NCBI GenBank assembly: GCA_948567375.1
Contig: OX419756.1
Location: forward strand, 687,001-751,000
Reading direction: 5' to 3'
Source: Lunularia cruciata
Lineage: Eukaryota > Streptophyta > Marchantiopsida > Lunulariales > Lunulariaceae
DNA: 64,000 bases
Position numbers and translations under genes: made by a program. Shown piece after piece: positions 1 through 10,388 of the stretch. The first letter of the stretch is position 1. Every line of letters begins with the position of its first letter. The notes beneath the pieces were generated by a model. It was not told the origin of the DNA. It did no database searches and saw only the letters and a program-made list of their open reading frames with translations.

Positions 1-68
1 GTGCAAAGATAGTCCATCACTAAGACATCATCATGAATGTCTCGCTGAACTGTACCAATATCTTCACT

Positions 69-779
69 CTATGGATCTGTGACCTCAATAACTCCTCCTC
101 TATGCGCTGAGAGAGAAACCACCAAAGCCTCTACAAATATACACAGAAAGGCCAATGCATGCCAACCTGGCACCATCTCCTCATATGTCTCACCATGCCA
201 ATGTGCTCCGGTCTGATACTGCTGGCTGGGACATGGGTTTCTACTCAACCCATCTGCATCACGGTTCACCACTCCAGGTCTGTGAACAACCGTGAAATCA
301 TACTCCTATAAAATCAGAGCCCACCATGCGAGCTTCCCTGAAAGCTTGTTGGACTTTATCAACCACTTCAATGGCTGATGATCAATGATGAAAGTGAAGG
401 GGTTACCAAATAGGTAACATCAGAAATGTGCTACTGCCCAAACTGCTGCCAAGCACTCTCCCTCATATGAACTATACTTCGCCTCCACTGAATTGTTGGA
501 GCGACTAGCATAGGCCACCACAAACTCCTTCTCCTCATCATCATGCTGGGTGAACACCGCTCCAAGCCCCAACATACTCCAATCAGTGTGAACCTGAAAT
601 GGTCGTCCCCTGATCAGTCTCCTCAAAATAGGAGTAGATGTCAACCTCTCCTTGAGCTCTACAAAAGCTCTCTCCTGCTCATCTCCCCAACACCACTCCT
701 GTGTAAGCTTGGTCAGCTTCGTCAAGGCCTTGGCAATGGCACTAAATCCTCTAACATAGCGGCAATAGAAGTTTGCCAA
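69..779 (-). pseudogene. Copy A RNase H domain (Ty3/gypsy type)
   Basis: This stretch follows reverse transcriptase and would remove the RNA strand during cDNA synthesis. It has the gypsy RNase H hallmarks: an aspartate in VHTDWSMLGLGAV, a glutamate in YSSYEGECLAAVW, and ITDHQPLKWL near 340-390. It ends with the usual connection to integrase, including the HRPG and NRDADGLSR motifs. The in-frame TGA at the junction with reverse transcriptase (SRV-stop-AFLG) is also present in copy B, while copy C has CAA there. Integrase would follow to the left of position 1. The domain is clear but the copy is broken. Confidence 0.85.
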
Positions 780-791
780 CCCAAGGAATGC

Positions 792-1700
792 TCACACTCT
801 ACTCACATCCGTAGGCCGAGGAATACATGCAATAGCCTCCACCTTGGTTTGCTGAACACCAAGTCCTCCGGGGTAGATAGTGTGACCCAAATACTCAACC
901 TGCTCGTGGAAGAACCTACACTTCCCAGGATGTAGTTTGAGTCCATGAGATCTCAACCTCTCAAACACCTCCAACAACTGTCTCTCATGCTTCTCCACAG
1001 TAGTGCTATAGACCAAAATGTCATCAATATAACACCGAGCAAAATCCAATCCAACTAAGACCCTATCCATGACCCTCTGGAACTCAGCAGGAGCGTTCTT
1101 CAACCCAAATGGTAAGAACCTCCACTGATATAACACATCCTTGCCGTGAGGATCAATAGCCCAAAATGTTGTCTTGGACTTATCTTCCTCCCTGATTGGC
1201 AACTGATGATATCCTGCTCGAAGATCCAAAGTATTGAAGACCTTTGCATGCCCAATCGCATCAAAAATCTCCTCTGGTGTAGGCATGGCATACCGATCAG
1301 CCCTGGTCTATCGGTTGATAGGACGATAATCTCCACACATCCGCCTATCTGTATAGTTGCCATGCATATCCTTCTTGGCTGGCATCACTGTCGCTGATGC
1401 ATACTCTCCATGTGAAATCTCCACCAAACCAGCCTCAAAAAGGTCACTACTCCGGCTCTGAATCAATGTCCTCTCCATATCACTATATCAATAAGGACGT
1501 CGGAAAACAAGTGTGTTGCTAGTCAGCTCAATCCGTATACCAGGTCCCTTAGAGCACCCAAATCCTTCATACTGAAGGCAAAACAACTTGTGTGACTCCT
1601 CAAGAACCTCCAAACCCTCCGTCTTTCCTCTCCAGTAAGCTTGGGTCCAAGATATGGCTCCCAAGTATCCTCTGTAACTATAGTAGGAGTGGAAGACGTA
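792..1700 (-). pseudogene. Copy A reverse transcriptase (Ty3/gypsy type)
   Basis: This is the RNA-dependent DNA polymerase of the element. The best-preserved block shows LDLRAGYHQLPI, FLPFGLKNAPAEFQ and the catalytic CYIDDILVYS motif (two Asp at the active site, around 1045). The upstream fingers region is readable in a different frame because A lost one base near 1551 where copy B reads GTGCTCTGAAGG. The C-terminal HPGKCRFF and YLGH motifs lead into RNase H. It could not make a working protein as it stands. Confidence 0.88.
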
Positions 1701-1705
1701 CTGAC

Positions 1706-1714
1706 TGGTTGCTA
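1706..1714 (-). other. In-frame UAG with CAR-YYA context between methyltransferase and RT regions (copy A)
   Basis: On the minus strand the codons are GTG TAG CAA CCA. The six bases after TAG fit the CARYYA context known from tobamovirus-type stop-codon readthrough. The same in-frame TAG occurs in copies B (14037-14045, CAA CCA) and C (22317-22325, CAG CCA). The simple alternative is an ancestral or repeated CAG-to-TAG change, which is common elsewhere in these copies. Confidence 0.4.
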
Positions 1715-2029
1715 CACTGGGCCCTTGGGAGCAATAGTGTCATGCTCCCGACCACTAGAGGTCCCAACCTCTGTGTGAAAAACTCCCTCCACTCTGGCTG
1801 CAAGCTCCACACGTCCTCTGGCTGCATCCCATGTGGACCAAGGGTGTAATCCAAGTAGCCCACGCTCACCTGGATGGACTCCAAGTAGACCACTCTCCCT
1901 AGTAGCTACTGGATGTGTCCCAAGAATACCATGTCTACTTGGTCCACCGCCCCCAGCATGTGCTTGAATCGTCTCGATAGGCACAGGGCTCACAAGTGTT
2001 CGAGTGGTGATGCCTATCAAGCGCATCCT

Positions 2030-3124
2030 GCGCTACTCTGCCAAACCAAGGCTCACAATCCAGGTCAAACAGTTCAGGTCCATAGCCTGACCTAACACTT
2101 GACGCCTAGATGCCTTTGACACTACTGGAACAGCGGTAATACCGGTGCGAAAACCCATCGCCCGCTCTCTCTCATCAGCATTGGGCTCCACCAACTGCTG
2201 TAACTGTGAGTCCCAAACAAGTCCAAGTCCTCCCTCTCAAAAAGCATGAGAGCCTGGGAAACTCATGAGTGTAGGAAATGGAGCTCTAGGCTGTCCAACT
2301 AGGTTCACCACTGCCATAGGTGACCTATCAGCCACTACCACTGTTTGAGACTGACGCGCAGCATCCAAGATATCATCAACAAGAATGTGGTCTAGTCGCT
2401 GAATCCCATCATAACTACGTTGTAGAACCTCTCTGGGTAAAAGGTTCGTCCACCAAAGGCGAAGACGATGAGCCCGTGATCCCACTCTGGCTGCATCTAA
2501 CAATACAGCAGGTCCCATCCATGAATGGACCTGATGTGTACTCGCCACCACTCTAGTGCAAGAATCACCCATCAATGGAACGTTCTCCAAAAGGTAAGCT
2601 GGAGAAACAGACTGATGAACCTAGAGATGTCGTAATATCTGTAACATCTCCCAAAACACACCAGAACGAGGATCCTGAAGACCCAAACCGTGGCCCGCAC
2701 GTGTATGTCCCTGACATGGCCATCCAGAAATCACCAAGTGAACAGGCCCATGTCTCTCTAGGTCATGCGCTCCTAGTAAGGAAATATCTCCTGGTAAGGC
2801 CTTCTGGTAACCTCTGACTGCTGACATCGGTAATAACTCCGGATACCGATAGGCCAAGTGTGCCACATGATGTAGAGAGACTCGCCTAGCAGTCTCATCT
2901 CTCTCTACATACAAGTACCTCTGTACTCGGATACCCGCCTGTAACACCGCAACTAGTCCGGTGCTGATCCCACCAAACAACTCCAATAGGCATATCCCCT
3001 CTACTGGGTACTGCCAAGCAATGAGTGTGGTATCCAGAGGTGTCAAAGCAATCGCCTCTGGAGGCTCATCCTCACACTCATCCCTTGATGGTACAAAGGC
3101 TCCACTCCAAGCCTGCTGCACCAA
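2030..3124 (-). pseudogene. Copy A C5 cytosine DNA methyltransferase domain
   Basis: This domain would transfer a methyl group from S-adenosylmethionine to C5 of cytosine in DNA. Motif I is LLELFGGISTG (about 2965-2986), with an acidic residue after the second strand in YLYVERDE. Motif IV is SGWPCQGHTRAG, whose catalytic cysteine codon is 2714-2716. Motif VI is the ENV triplet at 2579-2587. Motif VIII-like SRAHRLRLWWTN follows, then motif IX-like PNADERERAMGF and motif X GQAMDLNCLTW near 2050-2090. Spacing of 300-plus residues from I to X fits a complete catalytic domain. Two stops break it: TAG at 2621-2623, where copy B has CAG, and TGA at 2237-2239, shared by all three copies. It lies in frame between protease and reverse transcriptase. 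Copy A keeps the PCQ triplet and is the least damaged methyltransferase of the three. Which methyltransferase subfamily it came from is not resolved. Confidence 0.87.
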
Positions 3125-4201
3125 CTAATCTGCATGCTGCTGCAATGCCTCCTCTGAACTCCACAATGGAACATCCAAGGTGGATGGAACAATCCCACTT
3201 GTACTCCAAAGTCGAGTGATCTCCTCTGGTACTGGAGTATCCTCTGCATGGGCATTCCCCTCCAACAAGTCACCATGCCAAGTAACTACACCACTGAAAG
3301 CTAAAACTGATGTTGCCATGGTCCCGGACTGTAGTGAGCCAAGACTGCCACTACTGAAGCATACTGGTAGGCGACATACCCATCCCTCACCAGACTGCCA
3401 ACCAGGTCTATAAGAGGATGTCTCCTCCCAATATTCAATGCTGAAACCCATAGGGTATAACACTGCTCCCCCAACTAGCACATCATATGACTCAGCTATC
3501 GTTGCAATAGCCTGAGCTCTCACCACTGAGCTATCAGTCGGATGACCAGGCTGAACCTGGACAACAAGCTCTCCACGTGTGATGTGCTATGTCGAACCAC
3601 CACCAAGAGATGTCTAGATCTGAAATGGACACCTCTCCACATCGGTCTTCCGTAACTCCAGACCGACAACTGCAGCCTTCCCCAACATAAGGGGCTGCGC
3701 ACCAGAGTCTAAGAAGACTCTCTGTGGTGTATAGACCTTCCCTAAAGGTCCCACCAAACAAAAAATCCCCCTCTGGTTATCCAATAGGACAACACCAGGT
3801 GTAAACCGCGCTCTCTCAAAGGCCGGTCTAGCTGGCAACTCCTCCAGTCTAGCCGCTGCTGCCTGCCATAAACCACTGGTCGCTGAACGGATCCCATGCT
3901 CCTCAACCAAGTTAGCTCCACTACCAACCACCTCTGCTCTAGCAATAGGAACTGCACCATCCCTACTCTCACACAACGTGGCAGCCAACCAGAATATTGG
4001 GGCTGGGTCAACTCCCAATGTAAACATGTCACTGGCTGAAAACAAAGGATGCCGCATAATCAGCTGAGCCGCCCCCAACATCATGCTAGACTCAGTCTGT
4101 GTAGTAGTAGGTGGTTGACTAGCAAGTAGTCCATCATGTACTCCATCACCACCTACCACACTTGCACTGGGATGTCTAGGAACCATGGATGTTGTCTGCA
4201 A
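3125..4201 (-). pseudogene. Copy A aspartic protease region
   Basis: This is the retroviral-type protease that cleaves the polyprotein. The catalytic motif reads FLDSGAQPLMLG with the Asp codon at 3707-3709, followed by a hydrophobic stretch typical of pepsin-like half-molecules. About 150 residues of low-similarity sequence precede it. After it comes a segment with YWEETSSYRPGW that I do not recognise and that leads directly into the methyltransferase. A TAG at 3125-3127 (ALQQHAD-stop) is shared with copy B, while copy C has CAA. The frame is continuous with gag upstream. Confidence 0.8.
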
Positions 4202-4222
4202 TGCCTTAGATGGCGTGAAAGA

Positions 4223-5785
4223 CTAGGGAAGTCTGACCTGTCTCCCAACCTCTCTTCTCTGTGGGTCCAACTCCACTGATGCTCCTCTAGGCTGTGGAGC
4301 ACGTACTGCACTCTTAGTCATTGCTGCAGATGCATCCACCTGTGCTGCTCCGCACATGAAGTCCAAAGCAACTCTATCACCAGCATATGAGGTGGAAGCC
4401 CCAACACCCGAATCTGATCTCCTCTGAGCAATAGCCATACTAGCCAATCTCTGCTCCAACTACTCAATCCGAGTAGCCATAGCTGTGTCAGAAGTAAGGG
4501 CAGGTACTGCACCCCTACTAGGTGTAGATCCTCTACCACCTCGTCCTCCATGAACTGAAGCTCCTCTACTACCTGCCATAGCAACCCTACCACTCCGTAA
4601 CTCCGGGTGTAGGTCAAAACACCGGTCACTAGTGTGACCAAATCTGTGGCAATGCTCACACGGCCTCTGTGCTGGCTGTGATGCACCAGAGGTATCAGGT
4701 CCGCTGCCCTAAGTACACTCTCTCCTATGGTGAGGTCCACCACAAGTCCAACAAGCAACACCACCACTCACTGGCTGTTGTTGACCCGAAAATGAGGGTA
4801 AGGGTCTAACTCCACTAGGCCCTCCACTCGCTCCATAGGATCTAGGCTGTCCACCCTATCCTCGAAAACCAACTGGGCGTGGTGCACTCTGCTGCACTCT
4901 AGAAGAAGTCACAACCGTGGATGAGGTCTCTCTACCAAATCCAGTTGTCACCACTCTCTCCTCCACCATGTTGAGCTCAATACGCTCAGCCAAACCAAAG
5001 ACTACTGCCAAAGTGGGCGAAGTAGCCTGCAACAACATAGCATCACGAACTCTACGTCGCAACTCCCTGTCCAGTATCCCATACCAAAACTGGACTGCCT
5101 AGGCCTCAATAACTCCTTGAGTGAAATTGATCAGCCGCCTCATGCGAGTGTATGCCTCGCATAGGCTCTCTCCAGCCTTCCGCTGGAACTCCTGCAAGCT
5201 CCTCAGCTTGTCAGTCCGCACTCTCTGGTAGTTCTGCCTCAAACATAGGAAGAACTCCACCATGGGGTTAAACCCCGGTACCACACCACCTCTTGCAGTG
5301 GTACCTCCACTCGTAGTAGCACTATCTCTAGCTAGTGCACCTTCACTAGCTCCACCAACACTACTCGAGCTAGAACTTGTGGGTACAGCCGATCTACTCC
5401 TAGCCACCGAGCCTGAAGTAATGGAGACATAGTGTGGAGACCAATACTGTCTCCATAACTCAATCTCCTCTAAATGAGCTCTCCTGAACTCATGGTAGTC
5501 ATCCATCGGTGGACCCTCCAAGTGCTGAAACAACCCCTTCCATGCCATGAAGGGTGTGAACAAAGTCGCATTCCTCATCTGCTGCAGATCACACCAACTA
5601 TCAAACTCCTGGATGAAGCCATCCAACTCAATGGTACCCACTGTACCAGAGTAACGCCTAGGGCCTTTGGAGGCCCCATAAATCTCATCCATGTCCCACA
5701 ACAACGGTGCGGACACACCAAGTGCACTCTCAATTGAATCAGCTCCTGTGTTGAACTCCAACTCAGAGTCAATCTCCTCCCTCAC
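4223..5785 (-). pseudogene. Copy A gag with two zinc knuckles
   Basis: The structural protein of the retrotransposon particle. The retrotransposon-gag core lies near 5050-5260 (LRSLQEFQRKAGESLCEAY, then YGILDRELRRRVRDAML). A serine-rich linker precedes it. Two nucleic-acid-binding knuckles follow: a slightly short one at 4715-4753 (CWTCGGPHHRREC) and a canonical CX2CX4HX4C at 4619-4660 (CEHCHRFGHTSDRC). Stops at 5099-5101 (TAG) and after GFRG near 4853 are both also present in copy C. The start codon is uncertain: the frame remains readable upstream to about 5890 apart from one TAG, so 5785 is only the left edge of the last uninterrupted piece. Confidence 0.8.
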
Positions 5786-6223
5786 TGGGACCTGAGATAC
5801 AGGCTAATACCAAGCACCACTCCGAGTAAACCCATTGTGTACTGTAGGGCTAACTCCTCTGGAATCTCCAAAGAACTCGTCATGACCACGTAACTGCAAT
5901 AGCAAACCCGAACCACCAACTGCAACCGCAAGTCGCAACCGCAAGTGCCCCACCAAGTGTCAACACCAACTAGACACCACCCACTAATGTAACTCTAACC
6001 GAGATAACTACACTAGGGGAAAGGCAACCTGTAACCTGCCATCATAACACACACTCTCACGGTCTGCAGGTCATCACTTCTTGCCTCACCGGAGAGAAAC
6101 ACAGGTAGTCTGACTGGTCATCACTCCAGCCTCACCACCAAGAGCACACCAGAGCACCAACGCTCAAAAGTCAGGGCACCTCACACAAGCATGGTGCACA
6201 AACAGGAAGCAGAGAATGGAGGG
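5786..6223 (-). other. Copy A 5' untranslated region and gag leader
   Basis: This segment is collinear with 17977-18420 of copy C and therefore belongs to the internal 5' region of the family. It may encode the extreme N-terminus of gag, since the gag frame reads through with one TAG. I see no standard plant primer-binding site directly at its upstream edge. Confidence 0.6.
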
Positions 6224-6541
6224 GATCCAATCACAAGAAATCTAAACAAAAACACTCCATCTCATAACACAACACGGGACTGACTCTGCCAACATTTGGC
6301 ATTTGACATAAGAGTAGTTCGTCTCTAAGTCCTAAGCTACCAGGATCATCAAGAATGGGATCAAACTGCCTCTCCTAGCCAAAGCTACATATGTATAGAT
6401 AACAGTGGCGCAATCACTAGGACAACAAGTGAGGGTGGACCAGTTGGCTAGGGCACCAGTCTAGGAACAAGAGACCTAGGGGTCAAACCCTGTTGCGCAC
6501 AATCTAGCAGGAAAGGCAGATTTTGCCAACCAATGACCAAG
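6224..6541 (+). repeat. About 315-bp module with tRNA-like Pol III boxes
   Basis: A homologous, inverted copy occupies 10072-10388. On the plus strand it contains a box A match, TGGACCAGTTGG, at 6436-6447 and a box B-like GGGTCAAACCC at 6480-6490. The start-to-start spacing is 44 bases, exactly as in a tRNA gene. The region between reads like tRNA-derived SINE heads. The shared block extends some 200 bases upstream of the tRNA-like part, so it is not a simple SINE. A tRNA-derived relic inside a larger repeat is the best description. Confidence 0.5.
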
Positions 6542-7210
6542 ATCTACTCTAAACTAGCTAGCCTCACGCCAGCAAGTTGGCTTGCTGGCCCTTTTGGCCC
6601 TTCTAGGCCTTCGTAGCCTCTCATAGCCCACAGCCCTATGCCTTGAAGCCTCAAAATGCCAAAATTCAGCCAAATGAGGCCTTTCTTGTTGCCACTTCGA
6701 ACCTCCTCCAAAATTGGCAAAACTTCTCCAAATCTGCAAAACTCCTCCAAACTAGCAAAACTTCTCCAAATCTGGCCAAACAGCAAAACTCCTCCAATTT
6801 TGGCCCAAAATTTGACGTAAACCCTAAAGATGGATGTACGCCAAATCCCCCGCTAACTTTCCACTCGAGCCAAATTGACAAAATGGGTTTTTCCAAATCA
6901 CAATTTCATGAGAAGAGCTTTCCAACTCCACCTTCAATTTCACTTTCTCAGCCCAACTCGCAGCAAATTGGTCATGCCTTCACCTCTTGAGCTCAAAATC
7001 ACAACACTGCTCAAAAATTGCTCCTTCTTTGCTCAAAATTTGGCCAGCGCTTCCGCACACCCTCCGCCTAACTGCCAAATCTGCATCAATTGAACTGCAC
7101 ACTAGGGAAACACAGAACTTGAATCGAGCTACCACGATCCACCGAGCTTGGAGATACCACCAACACTCAACGTTCCTGCACCCGATTTCCCCCTGACTTC
7201 ACTTCTTTGA
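6542..7210 (-). repeat. Non-coding leader shared by copies A and B
   Basis: It matches 10840-11535 of copy B in the opposite orientation. It consists of many diverged short repeats of the type GGAGAAGTTTTGC and GGAGGAGTTTCGC. No credible protein is visible. In A it lies between the 457-bp terminal block and the tRNA-like module. In B it joins the protease region directly because gag is missing. Confidence 0.6.
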
Positions 7211-7667
7211 TGTAATCAGATTGCTTAACATTTTCAACTCAACTCAACTCAACTCAGATCAGTACTTGATCTATCACTCTATAAACTGCCAACAACTGGG
7301 CACTGATTACAGTCAAGCCACACCCACTCAAGCATAGAGAATCCAGGTGACGCTCGCCGGCCTCTGTCCACCATAGCCAGGAACTCGAAGGCTCAACATC
7401 AGAGAAGTGAGCTCTTTGGAGCTCACTTCGAAACTATACCCCCCTGAACTCGAGCTAGCACGGGAACCCTAACGGTCTCGCTGACGGCACACTCGACGGT
7501 GCAAACGGTGCAAAGTGATGGTGGGCCCCACCGTGAAGTCAGTACCTTGAACACCAAATTAGACTGTCGGAAAGTAGTCCCTGAGAAACTACTAGAATAA
7601 CTCTAACTACTATCACTGGAACTCCAGTGTCCGAGCAACTAGATGCGGAACTACAAGTGGCGTGACA
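7211..7667 (-). repeat. Terminal-repeat-like block L (copy A)
   Basis: On the minus strand the block begins TGTCACGCC and ends CTGATTACA, so it has the TG...CA ends of an LTR. Related blocks are at 10389-10839 and 17430-17875, both plus strand. It contains a self-complementary GAAGTGAGCTC...GAGCTCACTTC stretch and a run of ACTCA repeats near its 3' end. It is probably an LTR, perhaps of a second family, because in copy C it is not found at the element ends. Confidence 0.6.
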
Positions 7668-8282
7668 AATTCTATCTTATCTTCAATCCGAATTGAAATT
7701 GAAGTCATGGGTATCTTAAATATCTTCTTTCCCTACTTTAACTTTTTGACGCTTCAAATATCTAACCCGAAGACACTTACATCCAATGTCTCACTACCTC
7801 GGATTGAATCATATTTGTCTTGAGGTAAAGTATTTAGACACAAAGTCTTATAAACCCGAAGTTCGAAGTCTGAAGTCCAAAGTCTTGTAGACCCAAAGAC
7901 ACCAACCCGAAGACACTAACCTACTCTATAAATACACTCCCAAAACTTCAAATGCTTTTAATGTTTGCTACGGACCTCCAAACTCTACGTTTTTTGTGGC
8001 AAAGGAAAGCCCTGAATGAGATGCTTCCAACAAGATATAGCACGCTTGATTTGGACTTGCGGTCATTGAGATATAGCCCCCTCAGTATTCTTAACTTGTA
8101 ACTTTCATTCTGATGCAAAGAAACACTCTTCCAACATCTGACCTCCTCTTTCTTCTTCTTCCTCCTCTGATACAAAGTAAGCTTCTTTGAGTTTGATCCA
8201 ATCCAAGTACTTCTTCCTCTAATACAAAGTCAACTTCCTCAAGCTTGATCAAAACACAAGTTTCTACTCATTTCTTCTCCAT
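7668..8282. other. Probable LTR fragment of an unidentified element
   Basis: AT-rich, with a TATA-like CTCTATAAATACAC at about 7922 and several copies of CCCGAAG upstream of it. A TATA box 500 bases before a coding block is LTR-like. However, it does not match the 3' LTR of element D (9659-10071), so I cannot assign it. No gene seen. Confidence 0.3.
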
Positions 8283-9430
8283 TTGGTTTCAATTTGGTTT
8301 CAGCAAGATATTTCTCCTTCAAAACTTATACAAAATGAAAAATGTGGGTACCACAAAGCCCATGATCTACCAATAGCTGGTCTTATGGGTATGGACAAGA
8401 CCTTGGGTACACTCCAATGCCAATGGTGGCCCTACATGACACGAGATGTTTGGGAGTTTGTTCGATCGTGTGATAGTTGTAAATGCAACAAGGCCAATAA
8501 CCAGAAGCCGAGTGGACTCCTTCAGCCACTTCCCATTCCAACTACTCATTTGGAACATGTGAGCTTAGATCTTATCACCTCCTTGCCCAAGATACAACAA
8601 GGTCACACAACAATTGTGGTGTTTGTAGATAAGCTTAGTAAGCAAATCCATTTGGCACCAACGGTTGATATTGTGGATGCTCCAACCTTGGTGCAACTCT
8701 ACTTTGATAATGTATTCAAACATCATGGGATGCCTTGTGTACTCATCTCTGGCCGTGATCCTTACTTCACTAAAAAGTTTTGGCAAGCCCTCTTCTAGAT
8801 ACTTGGCACCAAACTTGCTTTGTCCATAGCCTATCATCCTCAAAGCGACGGACAAATTGAATGTGCAAATTGCACCTTGGAAGATATGATTTGAGCCTTT
8901 GTCAACATTCACCATACCAATTAGGATGAATGTCTTGCAGCTACAGAGTTTGCATACAACAATTCTAAATAGGCAAGCACCGGATTCTCTCCTTTCTTTC
9001 TCAATTTTGGCCAAGATCCACTGGTCCTAGATTCTCTTCTTGCTCCTCCCTCGTCTCAAATCTCTCATACTTCAACCTTCTTGACCACCATATCTAAATC
9101 TCTCTAATAAGCCAAATCTCACCTCCTTGTTGCTCAGAATCGTCAAAAACAATATGTGGACTACCATCGTCGTGATCTTACCTTTGAAGTCGATGATAAA
9201 GTTATGCTATCCTCTAGTAATCTACCCCTCCCGCTTGATACCCAAGTTTGTAAACTTGCCCCAAATTGGATTGGACCTTTTGATGTCACTCAAATTGTCT
9301 CTCCTGTTGCTTACCAACTTGCCTTGCCTTGTCATATGTGCATCCATCTTGTCTTTCATGTTTCCAAGTTGAAACGTTTTGTTCCTAACCCCTCTTCTTT
9401 TCCTCTTGTGTCCAACCTCCTTCTCCTCCT
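8283..9430 (+). pseudogene. Chromovirus-type gypsy integrase (element D, 5' truncated)
   Basis: Integrase inserts cDNA into the host chromosome. The zinc-binding region shows WWPYMTRDVWEFV and CDSCKCNK, but the second His of the usual HH-CC finger is Leu (GLMG). The core has the first Asp in SLDLITSLP and a Glu in DGQIECAN. The middle Asp of the usual SDRD motif is Gly (ISGRDPYF), so the active site is incomplete. A TAG at about 8797 and others interrupt it. The GPY/F-like module WIGPFDVTQIV follows near 9265. Everything upstream of the integrase (gag to RNase H) is missing. Confidence 0.85.
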
Positions 9431-9448
9431 ATCCCTATCAGTGATCAT

Positions 9449-9640
9449 GAGGAGTACAAAGTTGATCATATCCTTGTGCGTTGCCACATCCAACACGGAC
9501 ACCGACAACATACGGAGTACAAGATCCTTTGGAAAGGGTATCTCCTTCATGACGCCACATGGGAACCTCTTTCTCACCTCTAGAATGCACAAACGGCCAT
9601 CCAGGAGTTTGAAGCTTCAATAGCGACGAGGATGTCACCA
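9449..9640 (+). pseudogene. Chromodomain of element D
   Basis: In a frame shifted relative to the integrase, the sequence encodes EEYKVDHIL, then EYKILWKGY and ATWEPLSHL. These are the aromatic-cage and core motifs of a chromodomain. In chromoviruses this C-terminal domain steers integration to modified histones. A TAG follows WEPLSHL at about 9592. The frame runs to the polypurine tract at 9644, so this is the end of the pol polyprotein. Confidence 0.85.
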
Positions 9641-9643
9641 ACT

Positions 9644-9658
9644 AGCAGTGGGGGAATA
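9644..9658 (+). other. Polypurine tract of element D
   Basis: AGCAGTGGGGGAATA lies immediately before the TGTAAC start of the 3' LTR. It would prime plus-strand synthesis. Confidence 0.75.
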
Positions 9659-10071
9659 TGTAACAATATGGAGTTTAACGACGTAGTTAGTAAGGCTAAC
9701 AAAGTAGAGAATGAGCCAAATTAGCCTACAATATTCTAGAAGCATCTAGGAAGCTTCACAACTAGTTAACTTGCACTCCAAGCAGGTAGCTTCTAGAAGG
9801 AAGTTTCTAGAAGCTTATAACTAGCTTAGCTTGCGTGCTAAGTAGGCGGCTTCTAGAAGGAAGCTTCTTGAGAAGCTTCCTAGTTAACTTGGATTGCACT
9901 CTAAGAAAGCGGCTTGAGGAAGCTTCTTGAGAAGCTTCTCAAGGGCTTTGTATGCTACCTATAAATACCAAAGACAAAGCTCATGCTAGGCATTTGGAGT
10001 TTTCCCTCATTCAAGTGTCCAAATGTGAGTTTCCATTCTCCTATTTCTCTCCTCGGTCTTGGTCTTTTGTA
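9659..10071 (+). repeat. 3' LTR of element D
   Basis: It starts TGTAACAATATGG and carries a TATA box (TATAAATACC, about 9960). Several AGAAGCTTCT-type palindromes are present, including an AGGAAGCTTCT stem around 9855-9880. The 3' limit was set by comparison with a solo LTR at 35178-35489, which ends at the matching place inside another element. The final CA appears mutated to TA here. Confidence 0.75.
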
Positions 10072-10388
10072 ATTTTGGTCATTGTTTGGCAAAGTTTGTC
10101 TATCCTGCTATATTGTGCGCAATAAGGTTTGATCTTTAGATCTTTAGTTCTTAGACTGGTGCCCTAGCCAAATGGTCCACCCTCACTTGGTGTCCTAGTG
10201 ACTATTCTATTGTTATCTATACACTTGTAGCTTTGGCTAGGAGTGATAGTTTGATCTCATTCTTGGTGATCCTGGTAGCTTAGGAAGTAGATAACTCATA
10301 TTATGTCAAATGCCAAATGGTGGCAAAGTCAATCCAACTTTGATTTATGAGATTGAGGGTTTTTGTTTAGATTTCTTGTGATTGGACC
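10072..10388 (-). repeat. Second copy of the module with tRNA-like Pol III boxes
   Basis: It is the reverse complement of 6224-6541 with many substitutions. The tRNA-like boxes are still visible on the minus strand but weaker (box A TGGACCATTTGG). Here it sits directly between the D LTR and the left terminal block of copy B. Confidence 0.5.

Larger units (their letters stand above)
1..7667 (-). mobile_element. Ty3/gypsy retrotransposon copy A carrying a DNA methyltransferase (3' end outside window)
   Basis: Reading the minus strand from right to left, the order is a 457-bp terminal-repeat-like block, a non-coding leader, a module with a tRNA-like promoter, gag, protease, cytosine methyltransferase, reverse transcriptase and RNase H. 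The integrase and 3' end lie beyond position 1. Domains from gag to the end of the methyltransferase region (5785 down to 1712) all stay in one frame broken by stop codons. A one-base deletion near 1551, seen by comparison with copy B, shifts the frame before reverse transcriptase. The element is closely similar to copy B (10389-17422), which lies in the opposite orientation, and less similar to copy C. Family assignment rests on the YIDD reverse transcriptase, RNase H and domain order. The left part of the composite (6224-7667) may belong to a different element. Confidence 0.85.

Noticed and set aside
2030-3124. The methyltransferase as a host DNMT gene or bacterial restriction-modification gene
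   Set aside because: It lies in the same frame between protease and reverse transcriptase in three separate element copies, so it belongs to the retrotransposon.
7230-7260. ACTCA tandem run as a CRISPR or telomere-like array
   Set aside because: It is a short simple repeat inside block L, present in all copies of the block. There are no spacers.
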